From: Endozoicomonas sp. OPT23
GTDB lineage: Bacteria > Pseudomonadota > Gammaproteobacteria > Pseudomonadales > Endozoicomonadaceae
Direction: 5' to 3'
DNA: 64,000 bases
Assembly (NCBI RefSeq): GCF_009653635.1
Contig: NZ_PPFD01000002.1
Coordinates: 434,001-498,000 of the forward strand
Shown here: piece after piece, positions 1 through 10,573 of the stretch
Layout: the number at the start of each line of letters is the position of its first letter
Position numbering within the stretch: position 1 is the stretch's first letter
Made by a program: the position numbers and the translations under genes
The notes under the pieces: generated by a model
Database searches by the model: none
What the model was told of the DNA's origin: nothing
Seen by the model: the letters and a program-made list of their open reading frames with translations, nothing else

Positions 1-1
1 G

Positions 2-598
2 CTGAGAGTGGGGCTGGTTAATGACAGAATGGGTGAAGGTATTATTACCTCTCTGACTGAAGAGGCTCTGGAGCTGGATATCACTCTGACTGAACAGCCA
101 CCCAAACCTCTGTCTCTCACTGTTCTGCTAGCACTTCCACGGCCCAAGATGTTGAAAAGAAGTCTGCAGCATCTGGCGACACTGGGTGCCAAAAAAATCA
201 TTCTATTAAATAGTTACCGGGTAGAAAAAAGCTTCTGGCAGTCACCCTGGTTGTCTGAAGAAAAAATCCATGAACAGCTTATTCTAGGGCTGGAGCAGGC
301 GAGAGATACTTTACTGCCTGAGGTCATTCTGGAAAAACGATTCAAGCCCTTTGTGGAAGATCGTTTGCCTGAGTTAATGGAAGGGAAGCGTGGGTTGGTT
401 GCTCACCCGGTTGGCGGCAGTCAATGTCCGCACCAGATTGAAGAAGAAGTGGTTCTGGCCATTGGCCCTGAAGGTGGTTTTATTCCTTATGAAGTGGAAA
501 AGCTGGAAGAGGCTGGCTTTGAGAGAATTCATCTCGGCTCAAGAATACTTCGTGTTGAAACAGCGGTAACGGCCATTACCAGCAAGCTGTTTGATTAA
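2..598 (+). CDS. rsmE: 16S rRNA m3U1498 methyltransferase RsmE (5' truncated by window edge)
   Basis: The frame is open from base 2, so the N-terminal PUA-like part lies outside the window; the internal GTG at base 8 is not a real start. RsmE is a SPOUT-class enzyme that methylates N3 of U1498 in 16S rRNA using S-adenosylmethionine. The visible 196 codons carry the SPOUT knot signatures: an RPKMLKR stretch opening the catalytic domain, IGPEGGF near the C terminus, then LGSRILRVETA, the end of the knot that binds the cofactor. The stop TAA is at 596-598 and is followed by a large hairpin. The family assignment is firm; activity is inferred from conserved motifs. Confidence 0.9.
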   Translation: MRVGLVNDRMGEGIITSLTEEALELDITLTEQPPKPLSLTVLLALPRPKMLKRSLQHLATLGAKKIILLNSYRVEKSFWQSPWLSEEKIHEQLILGLEQARDTLLPEVILEKRFKPFVEDRLPELMEGKRGLVAHPVGGSQCPHQIEEEVVLAIGPEGGFIPYEVEKLEEAGFERIHLGSRILRVETAVTAITSKLFD

Positions 599-626
599 CA
601 GCTTTACTGCGTGCTCAGGTAGATCA

Positions 627-673
627 ATTCATAAGCTTTTTGCCAGCCTTTGGAGGGCAAAAAGCTTATGAAT
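627..673. terminator. 18-bp perfect inverted repeat after rsmE
   Basis: Arms 627-644 (ATTCATAAGCTTTTTGCC) and 656-673 are exact reverse complements around an 11-nt loop. The T-run lies inside the arm rather than after it, so this is not a textbook intrinsic terminator. It could end rsmE transcription or be a dispersed palindromic element. Confidence 0.5.
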
Positions 674-775
674 ATTCGATTGTGTGTGTCTACACACAAT
701 ACTGAATGTTTTACTACTGACCATGGTTTAGGTATGTTGAAAGCAACGCTTTTGACTGACTGATTTGAATAAATC

Positions 776-1579
776 ATGGCTGAATGTATGGATGCACGTA
801 GCTTATGGTCAATCAGGTATCATGGAATTCGATATTACCTGACCCTTTTCTTTTTTCTTATTTGCCCTCTTCAACTGCAGGCAGCAGATAAAGGTCTGTT
901 GCTGACAGAGCTCTACGAGAATGCCCGACTTGAACGACAGTTGGGCTGGATTCTCAACAGTATGACGCTGGACCAGAGAAACTATCAGCTGCCTGATAAA
1001 GTCATTGATACCGTTAATCTGGTGGTGAAGGTTCGCTACAGTCCGAAGCTTTTCAAAACCTCAATGGAAGCGACTCTAGATGAAGCTTTGAGTATTGGTG
1101 AACTGTTAAAGCTGATTGACTGGTTTAACTCCAATCTGGGACAGAAAGTTTTGCGTCTGGAAATGGAAGCCAATGACCCGAGAAACGCATTAAGAATGCA
1201 GGCGTATATTGAAGAGAAACTGACTCGGGAATTGCCAAGGACCAGTCGTATAAGACTTATTGAAGAGTTGATGGAAACCCTTAACGCTGTTGAACTGGGC
1301 ACAGAGCTGGCAGCTAGTGCATCAGTAGGAGCCAGAAGGATTCTTCATGAAGTCATGCCTGTTAACGACGGTAGACCATTAAGGCCACCACAGATACAGA
1401 AAGCCAGAGAGAAGTCAGCCATTCGCAAAGGCATGAATGACCATATGCGCAGTGCTTTTCTTTATACCTATCGTGGATTGTCTGACAAGGAAATCAGAGC
1501 CTATCTGGATTTTGCCAGAAGTACTGCCATGCAGAACTTTCAGCGTGGTCAGATACAGGCGATAGCGAGAATTCTTTAG
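776..1579 (+). CDS. Exported DUF2059-like protein of unknown function
   Basis: The protein is 267 residues from the first ATG; a second ATG at 788 would drop four residues and leaves an equally good signal peptide. The N terminus has basic residues, then a hydrophobic core (LTLFFFLICPLQLQA) and a probable cleavage site before ADKG, so it should be periplasmic. The rest is mostly helical. Two stretches, around residues 90-135 and 230-260, look like each other and like the DUF2059 pattern, with LIDWFNSNLGQKV in the first copy. No catalytic motif is visible. It is a single gene, convergent with priA 20 bases downstream. The family link is tentative; the function is unknown. Confidence 0.65.
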   Translation: MAECMDARSLWSIRYHGIRYYLTLFFFLICPLQLQAADKGLLLTELYENARLERQLGWILNSMTLDQRNYQLPDKVIDTVNLVVKVRYSPKLFKTSMEATLDEALSIGELLKLIDWFNSNLGQKVLRLEMEANDPRNALRMQAYIEEKLTRELPRTSRIRLIEELMETLNAVELGTELAASASVGARRILHEVMPVNDGRPLRPPQIQKAREKSAIRKGMNDHMRSAFLYTYRGLSDKEIRAYLDFARSTAMQNFQRGQIQAIARIL

Positions 1580-1599
1580 ATTCTCTGGAAGAGCTGCGG

Positions 1600-3825
1600 T
1601 CAGGTCATATCCTGAGGATCGACATCCAGATTCCATCGAAGGGTTCTGGGTAACTTTACACTGTCCAGTTGTTGAATCAGAACGCTGAGCAATCGGTGCA
1701 GGTCTGATCGACGTAAGCTGTGAATCATCAACTGATACCTATACCGCCCCTGACGTTTTTCCATCGGTGCTGGTAGTGGGCCAAGAGCCCGGACGGAGGA
1801 AAATTGTTGCTGGAACGGCTCTGCTGTCGATCTGAGTAACTTTAACAGGTTAATTCCTTCAGCCGCTGTCGCACTTTCTGCTCTGAATAAAGCCAGATAA
1901 CCAACAGGAGGAAGATTAAGCTGTTGTCGTTCATTGAAAAGGCTGGCTGCAAACTTCGGGTAATTATTGCTGGCCAGTAATTGCAAAGAAGGGTTTTGTG
2001 GGTTGTAGGTTTGGATTAGCACTTTACCCGGTTTATCGCCCCGTCCTGCCCGACCGGAAACCTGCATAATCAATTGACCTGTTTTTTCCAGTCCCCGAAA
2101 ATCCGAGCTGAACAACCCGGAATCAGCATTCAAAATGGCAACCAGTGTGACATTAGGGAAATGATGCCCCTTTGCCAGCATCTGGGTGCCCAGCAGGATA
2201 GAAGGTTCACCTTCATTGATCACTTCCAGAATCTCATGGAGTGCGTTTTTCTTTCGGGTTGAATCACGATCAATCCGAATAACAGGAAAGTCTGGAAACA
2301 GTTGCTCAAGGGTTTGTTCGCAACGCTCTGTTCCCTGACCGGAAGGCTGCAGCTTGCGACCATTGCAATTACTGCAGGTCCAGGGAATGGCCATCTGATA
2401 ATCACAGTGATGACAGTGCATATGAGCAGGCTGACGGTGCAGTGTTAGGTGGGCATCACAGTGAGGGCAGTCTGAAATTTCTCCACAGTCATTACAGATC
2501 AGTGAGGGCGCATAGCCTCTTCGGTTAAGAAAGACCATAACCTGTTCGTCGCGCAGAAGCGTTGTCTGCATCTGCTCTATCAAGGTATGAGCAAAACCTT
2601 CCTGCAGTGCCTGCTGCCTTAGGTCCAGCAATTCAATGGCTGGTGGTTTGGCGTTTCCTGCTCGTTGCCTTAATTTCAGATGCAGGTATTTTCCTGATTG
2701 AGCATTGCTCAGTGTTTCTAATGACGGTGTTGCTGAACCCAGAATTACTGGACAGTTAGCCAGTTTGGCACGGTAAATGGCCAGATCACGGGCGTTATAC
2801 CGGAGTGTGTCCTGTTGTTTGTAAGAGTTGTCATGCTCTTCGTCAACAATGATCAAACCCAGCTTTGGCAGGGGCGTAAAAATGCCTGACCGGGTTGCAA
2901 TGAGAACCCCTGCATTTTCTCTGCTGGCAGCCAGCCAGCCTTGCAAGCGCTCACTATCACTCAGCCCTGAGTGCAGGCAGGCAACGGGAACACCAAAACG
3001 ACTGCGGAAGCGGCGAACGGTCTGTGGTGTCAGACCAATTTCGGGAACCAGAACCAGGGCTTGCTTACCGGCTTCCAGAGTTTTTGCAATAGCCTGCAGG
3101 TACACTTCAGTTTTACCACTACCGGTAATGCCATCAAGAAGAACAGAGTTAAATGTAGGTGTCTCATTGATTTCATTGAGAGCAAACTGTTGTTCTTCAT
3201 TGAGCTTGAGGTGAGACTGACGAATCTTGTTTTTCAGTTCATAAAAAGGCCGGTCTGTTATCTCGACCTGTTGTGATTGAATCAGTCGTTTCTTTTCCAG
3301 CTGACTCAATATGCTTTTGCTGAACCCGGCTTCCTTTAACTCTGGTTCGGAGACGCCTTCCGGGTAAAGTTGGAGCCATTCCATTGCAGCTAGCTGTTTT
3401 CTGGCTCTTTTCAGTGAGGCTTTTAGTACAGTATCCAGTTCGACAATGCATCGCCAGCTGGTGACGCTGCCTTGAGAGGCAGGCTTTCCTTGTCTCAAAG
3501 CTTTTGGTAGCGCTTGTGAAAAAGTTTCGCCCAGACTGTAGTGGTAATAACTGGCAGCCCAGCGACAGAGCTTCATGATGTCATCAGGTAGAAGCTGGTA
3601 GGGTTCAAGAAGGTTATCTGCACTTTTCAGCTTTTCGCGGGGGCAGTCAGTTTCATATTTGATGGCCTCAATGATACCGGTAACTTTTCGACGACCAAAA
3701 GTAACCTGTACTCTCATTCCAGATTCAAGCGTGTCATGACATTCTGCTGGTGGTAGATAGTCAAACATCCGTCTCAGAGGAGAAGGGATGGCAACACTGA
3801 GAATGGTCTCTTCACTGGTGGTCAT
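1600..3825 (-). CDS. priA: Primosomal protein N' (replication restart helicase PriA)
   Basis: This 741-residue superfamily 2 helicase reloads the replisome at collapsed forks. Seen in order: an N-terminal 3' DNA-end-binding domain opening with SPLRRMFDYLPP; helicase motif I GITGSGKTEVYL; the DEEHD box; SATPS motif III; a cysteine-rich insert with paired CxxC motifs (CNDCGEISDCPHC, then CHHC and CSNC) binding two zinc ions; and late motifs with GTQMLAKG and VSGRAGR. Length matches the usual 730-740 residues. The start is the ATG at 3825. The priA-rpmE divergent neighbourhood is conserved in gammaproteobacteria. Nothing is missing from the helicase core. Confidence 0.97.
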   Translation of the reverse strand: MTTSEETILSVAIPSPLRRMFDYLPPAECHDTLESGMRVQVTFGRRKVTGIIEAIKYETDCPREKLKSADNLLEPYQLLPDDIMKLCRWAASYYHYSLGETFSQALPKALRQGKPASQGSVTSWRCIVELDTVLKASLKRARKQLAAMEWLQLYPEGVSEPELKEAGFSKSILSQLEKKRLIQSQQVEITDRPFYELKNKIRQSHLKLNEEQQFALNEINETPTFNSVLLDGITGSGKTEVYLQAIAKTLEAGKQALVLVPEIGLTPQTVRRFRSRFGVPVACLHSGLSDSERLQGWLAASRENAGVLIATRSGIFTPLPKLGLIIVDEEHDNSYKQQDTLRYNARDLAIYRAKLANCPVILGSATPSLETLSNAQSGKYLHLKLRQRAGNAKPPAIELLDLRQQALQEGFAHTLIEQMQTTLLRDEQVMVFLNRRGYAPSLICNDCGEISDCPHCDAHLTLHRQPAHMHCHHCDYQMAIPWTCSNCNGRKLQPSGQGTERCEQTLEQLFPDFPVIRIDRDSTRKKNALHEILEVINEGEPSILLGTQMLAKGHHFPNVTLVAILNADSGLFSSDFRGLEKTGQLIMQVSGRAGRGDKPGKVLIQTYNPQNPSLQLLASNNYPKFAASLFNERQQLNLPPVGYLALFRAESATAAEGINLLKLLRSTAEPFQQQFSSVRALGPLPAPMEKRQGRYRYQLMIHSLRRSDLHRLLSVLIQQLDSVKLPRTLRWNLDVDPQDMT

Positions 3826-3947
3826 GGAGGCTGGGAAATCCGAAAGACTGATAAGCCTGACCAGTGTAACCCGAGAGGCTGCAAGGGATAAACGGTTAGA
3901 GGTGGGGGCTGCGATAAAGGTACTGTAGCCCTAGTAACATCCCGATG

Positions 3948-3976
3948 TTTGCTTGACTGGGATACTCTGGTATGAT
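3948..3976 (+). promoter_or_regulatory. Candidate rpmE promoter with extended -10
   Basis: TGGTATGAT at 3968-3976 is an extended -10 (TGnTATGAT), 140 bases before the rpmE start. A weak -35 (TTTGCT at 3948-3953) sits 17 bases upstream. The resulting long leader, 3977-4115, could carry regulation, but I see no recognised ribosomal-protein leader structure in it. Confidence 0.4.
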
Positions 3977-4115
3977 TCCGCATCAATTTTCAGGGTCATG
4001 ATCAGGTAGCATTTAGCTATAGTCTGGTGGTGGCTATATTTCACGCGGTGCCTGATCTGGTTGCCAGTAATGGTAGGATCTGGTGGCGGCGTGTAGTTAT
4101 ATAAGGTGAATCCAA

Positions 4116-4331
4116 ATGAAGCCGGAAATCCATCCGAACTACGACGCGATCGAAGTAACCTGCTCTTGCGGCAACAAGATCGAAACTCGCTCTACTCTGT
4201 GCAAGCCTCTGCACATTGAAGTTTGCTCTAAGTGCCACCCATTCTACACCGGCACTCAGAAGGTTATGGACACCGGTGGTCGTATCGAACGCTTCAACAA
4301 GCGTTTCGGCAAGCTGGGTGCTCGCAAGTAA
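4116..4331 (+). CDS. rpmE: 50S ribosomal protein L31 (zinc-binding form)
   Basis: The 71-residue protein begins [20 protein letters not shown]. It keeps the four zinc ligands Cys16, Cys18, Cys37 and Cys40, so it is the zinc-containing C+ paralogue rather than the zinc-free YkgM type. It sits on the central protuberance of the 50S subunit and bridges to the 30S head. A ribosome binding site (AAGGTG) lies nine bases before the ATG. A strong hairpin terminator follows 45 bases after the stop, inside the start of the next reading frame. Confidence 0.97.
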   Translation: MKPEIHPNYDAIEVTCSCGNKIETRSTLCKPLHIEVCSKCHPFYTGTQKVMDTGGRIERFNKRFGKLGARK

Positions 4332-4333
4332 AT

Positions 4334-5158
4334 ATGTTTTATCCCGCTATGCAAATAGCAGGAAACATATTTCTGAAAAAGGCGCTATACCGAGAGGTAA
4401 GCGTCTTTTTTATTGTCTCGATATTTTGCCCCTTTCTATTTGCAACTGAGTGCTCTCTTCAGGGTAATGCTGAAAAGGTGGAGTGGGATTATGTCGCTGA
4501 TGGCGACACAGTCTGGCTGAAAGATGGACGTAAGGTTCGCTTTGCCGGAATTAATACGCCTGAAATTGCTCATAAAGATCGGGCTGCTGAGCCGCGGGGT
4601 GATCAGGCTCACTCCACACTAAAGAAGTTGCTTTCACCTTCTCCCTATCTTCTTCTCGAGATTGCTGAACGACCTTATGATCATTATGGCCGACTTTTGG
4701 CTTCTCCTTTTCTACCAGACGGTACTTCAATTAACAGCCTCTTGCTTGAGCAGGGGTTGGCTTTCCAGGTATTCAGTGAAAATAGAAACCCTTATCAGTT
4801 CTGCTGGTCTGAGTTGGAAAAGAAAGCCAGAGAAAAGGGATTGGGGGTCTGGAAAAAATGGCAACTACTGGATGTCAGAGCAGACAGGCTGAAATCCGGC
4901 TTTCAGGTTGTACGTGGTTATATATCTAACATTTACCGCCCTAAATCAGGTCAGTCAATCTGGTTAGAATTTGATGGTCCACTGGTTATTCGGCTGGATA
5001 AAGAGCGGGTAAGCAAAGCCTGGCTGAAATCACTTAAAGGCCAAAAAGTAGAGGTGAGAGGTTGGCTGGTGGATCGACGGAAAAAAACGACATTAAAAAC
5101 ACATCAAAAGCCCTGGGTCGTCAATGTCTACAGCATTGATGCAATCAAAAGACTGTAA
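4334..5158 (+). CDS. Staphylococcal-nuclease-like (thermonuclease family) exported protein
   Basis: The start is set at the ATG two bases after the rpmE stop (274 residues); a second in-frame ATG is at 4349. Neither has a clear ribosome binding site. A long basic N-region precedes a hydrophobic segment (VSVFFIVSIFCPFLFA), suggesting a signal peptide and a periplasmic or secreted enzyme. The SNase fold is recognisable: ADGDTVWL and RFAGINTPEIAH hold the calcium-binding and first catalytic positions, and YDHYGRLLA holds the second catalytic arginine. About 90 extra C-terminal residues (from VVRGYISNIYRPKSG) form a separate beta-rich domain I do not recognise. Oddly, the rpmE terminator hairpin lies within codons 16-26. 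Confidence 0.82.
   Translation: MFYPAMQIAGNIFLKKALYREVSVFFIVSIFCPFLFATECSLQGNAEKVEWDYVADGDTVWLKDGRKVRFAGINTPEIAHKDRAAEPRGDQAHSTLKKLLSPSPYLLLEIAERPYDHYGRLLASPFLPDGTSINSLLLEQGLAFQVFSENRNPYQFCWSELEKKAREKGLGVWKKWQLLDVRADRLKSGFQVVRGYISNIYRPKSGQSIWLEFDGPLVIRLDKERVSKAWLKSLKGQKVEVRGWLVDRRKKTTLKTHQKPWVVNVYSIDAIKRL
4376..4411 (+). terminator. Intrinsic terminator of rpmE, inside the nuclease reading frame
   Basis: Stem GGCGCT (4381-4386) pairs with AGCGTC (4400-4405, one G-U), continues past one bulged A through TACC/GGTA, and closes on a GAGA tetraloop. Five A precede it and six T follow (4406-4411). It is a textbook Rho-independent terminator for rpmE. Confidence 0.8.
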
Positions 5159-5365
5159 CCGCCTTAAAGCGCATGTAATTAAGTGTTGCTGTTTTTCTGC
5201 GCTCTTCTTCAAATAAATTCGGCATTGGGTAATTCGTGTCGTTGTTGTGTGTAGATGTACTTTAATATGGGTTGGGGTTCTTGTTACTGAATTACCCTTC
5301 CTATATTCTCCATAGCTACTATTCCCTTCACATCTTTATTTTTCAAGGTTAGAAAGTACAAGGAT

Positions 5366-6616
5366 ATGAGACAAGCCGCACTGGATTATCATGCCAATCC
5401 CAAGCCAGGCAAAATTTCTATTGAGTTAACGACTCCGGCAGAGACAGCGAGAGATCTGGCTCTGGCCTACAGTCCTGGTGTGGCAGAGCCGGTGCGTGAG
5501 ATTGCTGCTGATAAAGACAACGCCTACAAATACACGGCTAAGGGTAACCTTGTAGCCGTTATCAGTAACGGTACCGCTATTCTTGGCCTGGGCAACCTGG
5601 GTGCGCTGGCCAGTAAGCCGGTAATGGAAGGCAAGTCACTGTTGTTTAAACGTTTTGCTGGTGTTGATTCCATTGATATTGAAGTGGATACCGAAAGCCC
5701 GCAGGATTTTATTGATACTGTAAAGCGTATCGCCTGCAGTTTTGGTGGTATCAATCTGGAAGATATTAAAGCCCCTGAGTGCTTCGAGATTGAAAAACGG
5801 CTGATTGAAGCGTGTGATATTCCGGTCTTTCATGATGACCAGCATGGTACAGCTATTGTTACTGCTGCAGGCATGTTGAACGCACTGGATATTGCCGGTA
5901 AGAAAATTGAAGATGCTCGTTTGGTATGTCTGGGAGCAGGCTCTGCTGCTATTTCCTGTGTGAAACTCTTGATCAGTTGTGGAATGACCCCAGCGAACAT
6001 TCTTATGCTGGACAGCAAAGGTGTTATTCATACTGGTCGTACTGACCTGAACCAGTATAAAGCTGACTTTTCAGTAGAAACTGATTGTCGTACGCTGGAT
6101 GATGCTATTGATGGCGCTGATGCGTTTCTCGGTTTGTCTGGCTCGGATCTTTTGTCAGGAGATCAGCTGGCTAAAATGGCTGAGCAGCCTATTGTTTTTG
6201 CCTGCGCAAACCCTGATCCGGAAATTCGTCCTGAGCTGGCTAATGAAGTTCGCCCTGATGTTATTATGGCTACTGGTCGTTCCGATTTCCCCAACCAGGT
6301 GAATAACGTACTCGGCTTTCCGTTTATCTTTCGTGGTGCACTGGATGTTCGTGCCAGCCGTATTAACGAAGAAATGAAAATTGCTGCGGTTCACGCTATT
6401 CGTGAACTGGCCAAGGAAGAGGTTGTTCAGGAAGTGGTGGATGCCTATGAAGGTATTGAGCTGAAGTATGGCCCGGACTACATCATTCCAAAGCCAACGG
6501 ATCCTCGTTTGCTGGGTATTGTTTCCGCTGCGGTAGCAAAAGCTGCAGTAGAGACCGGAGTTGCAAGACTATCTTATCCTGCAAACTACCCGCTGAACTC
6601 TGTGTCTGATATTTAA
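5366..6616 (+). CDS. maeB: NAD(P)-dependent malic enzyme, short form
   Basis: The protein oxidatively decarboxylates malate to pyruvate, giving reducing power and linking the TCA cycle to pyruvate. At 416 residues it is the short bacterial form without the phosphotransacetylase-like domain of long MaeB. Seen: YSPGVAEPV near residue 35; the catalytic region with GNLGALASKPVMEGK; the metal and malate site VFHDDQHGTAIV near residue 155; and the Rossmann loop CLGAGSAA near residue 190. The ribosome binding site AAGGAT precedes the ATG. It is monocistronic and ends at a bidirectional terminator shared with the convergent mrcA. Whether NAD or NADP is preferred cannot be read from the sequence. Confidence 0.93.
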   Translation: MRQAALDYHANPKPGKISIELTTPAETARDLALAYSPGVAEPVREIAADKDNAYKYTAKGNLVAVISNGTAILGLGNLGALASKPVMEGKSLLFKRFAGVDSIDIEVDTESPQDFIDTVKRIACSFGGINLEDIKAPECFEIEKRLIEACDIPVFHDDQHGTAIVTAAGMLNALDIAGKKIEDARLVCLGAGSAAISCVKLLISCGMTPANILMLDSKGVIHTGRTDLNQYKADFSVETDCRTLDDAIDGADAFLGLSGSDLLSGDQLAKMAEQPIVFACANPDPEIRPELANEVRPDVIMATGRSDFPNQVNNVLGFPFIFRGALDVRASRINEEMKIAAVHAIRELAKEEVVQEVVDAYEGIELKYGPDYIIPKPTDPRLLGIVSAAVAKAAVETGVARLSYPANYPLNSVSDI

Positions 6617-6635
6617 AGTTACGGTTTTCAGTGAT

Positions 6636-6672
6636 AAAAAACCGCTGCTCAAATGAGTCAGCGGTTTTTTTG
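6636..6672. terminator. Bidirectional terminator between malic enzyme and mrcA
   Basis: AAAAAACCGCTG (6636-6647) pairs with CAGCGGTTTTTT (6659-6670), with a further CTC/GAG pairing in the loop. A-tract and T-tract flank the stem, so it can serve both convergent genes. Confidence 0.85.
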
Positions 6673-6682
6673 CCCGATGGTT

Positions 6683-9160
6683 TTAGAACAGATCTTCAGG
6701 TTTAAAGGCTGGTGTACCATCTTCACCGTTAGTCTTCGGCTGACTGACGGCTTTGGGCGTATTCTCCTTTCTGAACAGTTCAAAGATAGCGTTAGGGTTA
6801 CCCTGATTGGCCAGTTGACCTGTTTCAGGGTCAATCTTCACGGTTTCAATGCCGTCCGGTTGTGGCAGGCGTTGTTCAGGCATACCGTCCAGAGCTACTT
6901 TCATATAGCTCAGCCAGATCGGTAAAGCGGTATTGCCACCGTACTCCCATCTACCCAAAGTCGTATTGTTGTCCATGCCGACCCAGACACTGGTCAGTAC
7001 TTTGGGGTTAAAGCCAATAAACCATACGTCCTTGCTGTCGTTTGTAGTGCCGGTTTTACCGCCAATATCGTGTCGCTCCAGCGCACGGGCACGTTTACCC
7101 GTTCCTTTCCAGATAACATCGCGCATGATGTCGTTGATGATGTAATTGACCCTTGGATCCATTACCAGCTCTGCGGGGGTTACTGTTTCTGCAACAATCA
7201 CCTCTTCTGGAAGGTCTGTTGCATCTGGAGTGGTGATAGCTTCAGTTGTCAGTTTTTCTGAATTTTCAGTGTCTTCATTCAGTTTTTTATTCAGACACTC
7301 CCTGCATACGGTTGCGGGTGAAGATTTGAAAACCGTTTCATCAAGCACTTCAACTCTGTTGATCAGGTATGGTGATACCTTGTAGCCGCCGTTAGCTATG
7401 GTTGCATAACCAGTCGTCATTTCCAGCGGTGTCATGGCAACATTGCCCAAAGCCAGTGACAGGTTTTGAGTAATGGCTTCAGCAGGCAGTCCCAGTCTGG
7501 CCATAAAGCTGACCGCTTTACTGATGCCGACTTCCCTGAGAATGCGAATAGAGATCAGGTTTCTGGAGCGGTATAGGCCTTCTCGCAATCTCATTGGGCC
7601 GTTGAATTTCATGTTGTCGTTGTTTGGACGCCAGGTGCCTTCCAGTCCTTCATCATCAAAGACAACAGGAGCGTCATTGATGATAGAGGCTGCAGTTAAA
7701 CCATCATCCAGGGCAGACGCATAAACAAAAGGTTTAAAAGATGATCCGGCCTGACGAACTGCCTGGGTTGAGCGGTTGTACATACTGTCGTAAAAGTTGA
7801 AACCACCCAGTAGTGCAAGAATGGCTCCGCTTTCCGGATTCATGGAAATAAGAGAAGACTGTGCTTCCGGTTCCTCTGCCAAACGAAAACGGCCATCTTC
7901 CATCTGGCGCACCCAGATAAGGTCTCCAACCTTCAATACATCAGTAGCAGTCTTGGGGTTATGGCCAAAGGCATTTACATTGATGTATTTCTTGGCCCAC
8001 TCAATATTGTCCCAGTCCAGAGTGGTGACCTTACTCTGCTTCATCAGAATAGTGGCTGACTGGTCTTCTACCAGAGTAACTACAGCGGGTTTCAATGGCC
8101 CTGCTGAGCGTGCTTTCTTAAGAGCCTTTTGCCAGACTGCAAAGGATTCATCTTCATCGCTGATCTCGTTCTCTTCATTGAGGTTGCGAATAGGGCCTTT
8201 GTAACCATGCTTCTCTGTATAAGCAAAGAGGCCGTTGGCAACAGACTCATTGGCAGCCTTTTGAAGAGTACTGTCCACAGTGGTGAAAACCCTGAAACCT
8301 TCGGTATAGGTTTCAGGGCCAAACCGCTCGACCATTTCCTGACGAACCATTTCAGCAATATAAGGAGCCTGCAGTTCTATAGGTGTGCCGTGATAGCTGG
8401 CAGTAGTCGGTTCGTTGACCGCCTCTTGATACTCGTCATCTCTGATGTAACCCAGCTCCTGCATGCGACCAAGTATCCAGTTACGGCGAATCAGGGCGCG
8501 GTCAGGGTCATTGATTGGATTATATCTTGAAGGTGCTTTCGGAAGTCCTGCAATCATGGCCTGTTGGGCAAGGCTCAGTTCATCAATGGACTTCCCGTAA
8601 TAAACCTGTGCGGCAGCTTCAACGCCGTAGGCGCGATTACCCAGGTAAATTTTGTTGAGGTAGAGCTCAAAAATCTCGTTCTTGGTCAGTTCCTGTTCAA
8701 TCTGCAGTGCCAGAAGAATCTCGTTGAATTTTCTGGAGAAGACTCTTTCATGGCTAAGAAAGAAGTTTTTTGCAACCTGCATGGTGATCGTACTGCCACC
8801 GGATTGAATACGGCCGGTTGACACCAGTTGGACAGCAGCACGCAACAACCCGACGATGTCTACACCGGGATGGTAATAGAAACGATCGTCTTCTGCCGCC
8901 ATAAAGGCTTTCACCATTTTTTCTGGCGTGTCATCAAAATGTACAGGTGTTCGGCGTTTTTCACCGAATTCAGCAATCAGCAACTCGTCTTTTGAGTAAA
9001 TGCGCAGAGGTGTCTGCAGATTGGTATCCCTGAGAGAGTCTACCGCGGGTAGAGAAGGGCTCAGGTACAGGAAGGCACTGGCCGCAACCAGTAACAAACC
9101 GCTGAAGGAAGCAAATCCGCTCCACAGGAAAAATTTTAATAGTTTTGCCGATCGCTTCAT
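6683..9160 (-). CDS. mrcA: Penicillin-binding protein 1A (bifunctional transglycosylase/transpeptidase)
   Basis: This 825-residue class A PBP polymerises and crosslinks peptidoglycan at the outer face of the inner membrane. Seen in order: a membrane anchor at about residues 10-30; the GT51 domain with EDDRFYYHPGVD and GGSTITMQVAKNF; an OB-like insert; then the penicillin-binding domain with the active-site SSFKPF, the SRN triad and KTGTTND. The length is normal. It stands divergent from pilM, an arrangement (ponA next to pilMNOPQ) long known in Pseudomonas. All catalytic motifs are intact. Confidence 0.97.
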   Translation of the reverse strand: MKRSAKLLKFFLWSGFASFSGLLLVAASAFLYLSPSLPAVDSLRDTNLQTPLRIYSKDELLIAEFGEKRRTPVHFDDTPEKMVKAFMAAEDDRFYYHPGVDIVGLLRAAVQLVSTGRIQSGGSTITMQVAKNFFLSHERVFSRKFNEILLALQIEQELTKNEIFELYLNKIYLGNRAYGVEAAAQVYYGKSIDELSLAQQAMIAGLPKAPSRYNPINDPDRALIRRNWILGRMQELGYIRDDEYQEAVNEPTTASYHGTPIELQAPYIAEMVRQEMVERFGPETYTEGFRVFTTVDSTLQKAANESVANGLFAYTEKHGYKGPIRNLNEENEISDEDESFAVWQKALKKARSAGPLKPAVVTLVEDQSATILMKQSKVTTLDWDNIEWAKKYINVNAFGHNPKTATDVLKVGDLIWVRQMEDGRFRLAEEPEAQSSLISMNPESGAILALLGGFNFYDSMYNRSTQAVRQAGSSFKPFVYASALDDGLTAASIINDAPVVFDDEGLEGTWRPNNDNMKFNGPMRLREGLYRSRNLISIRILREVGISKAVSFMARLGLPAEAITQNLSLALGNVAMTPLEMTTGYATIANGGYKVSPYLINRVEVLDETVFKSSPATVCRECLNKKLNEDTENSEKLTTEAITTPDATDLPEEVIVAETVTPAELVMDPRVNYIINDIMRDVIWKGTGKRARALERHDIGGKTGTTNDSKDVWFIGFNPKVLTSVWVGMDNNTTLGRWEYGGNTALPIWLSYMKVALDGMPEQRLPQPDGIETVKIDPETGQLANQGNPNAIFELFRKENTPKAVSQPKTNGEDGTPAFKPEDLF

Positions 9161-10572
<1,412 letters not shown>

Positions 10573-10573
<1 letters not shown>

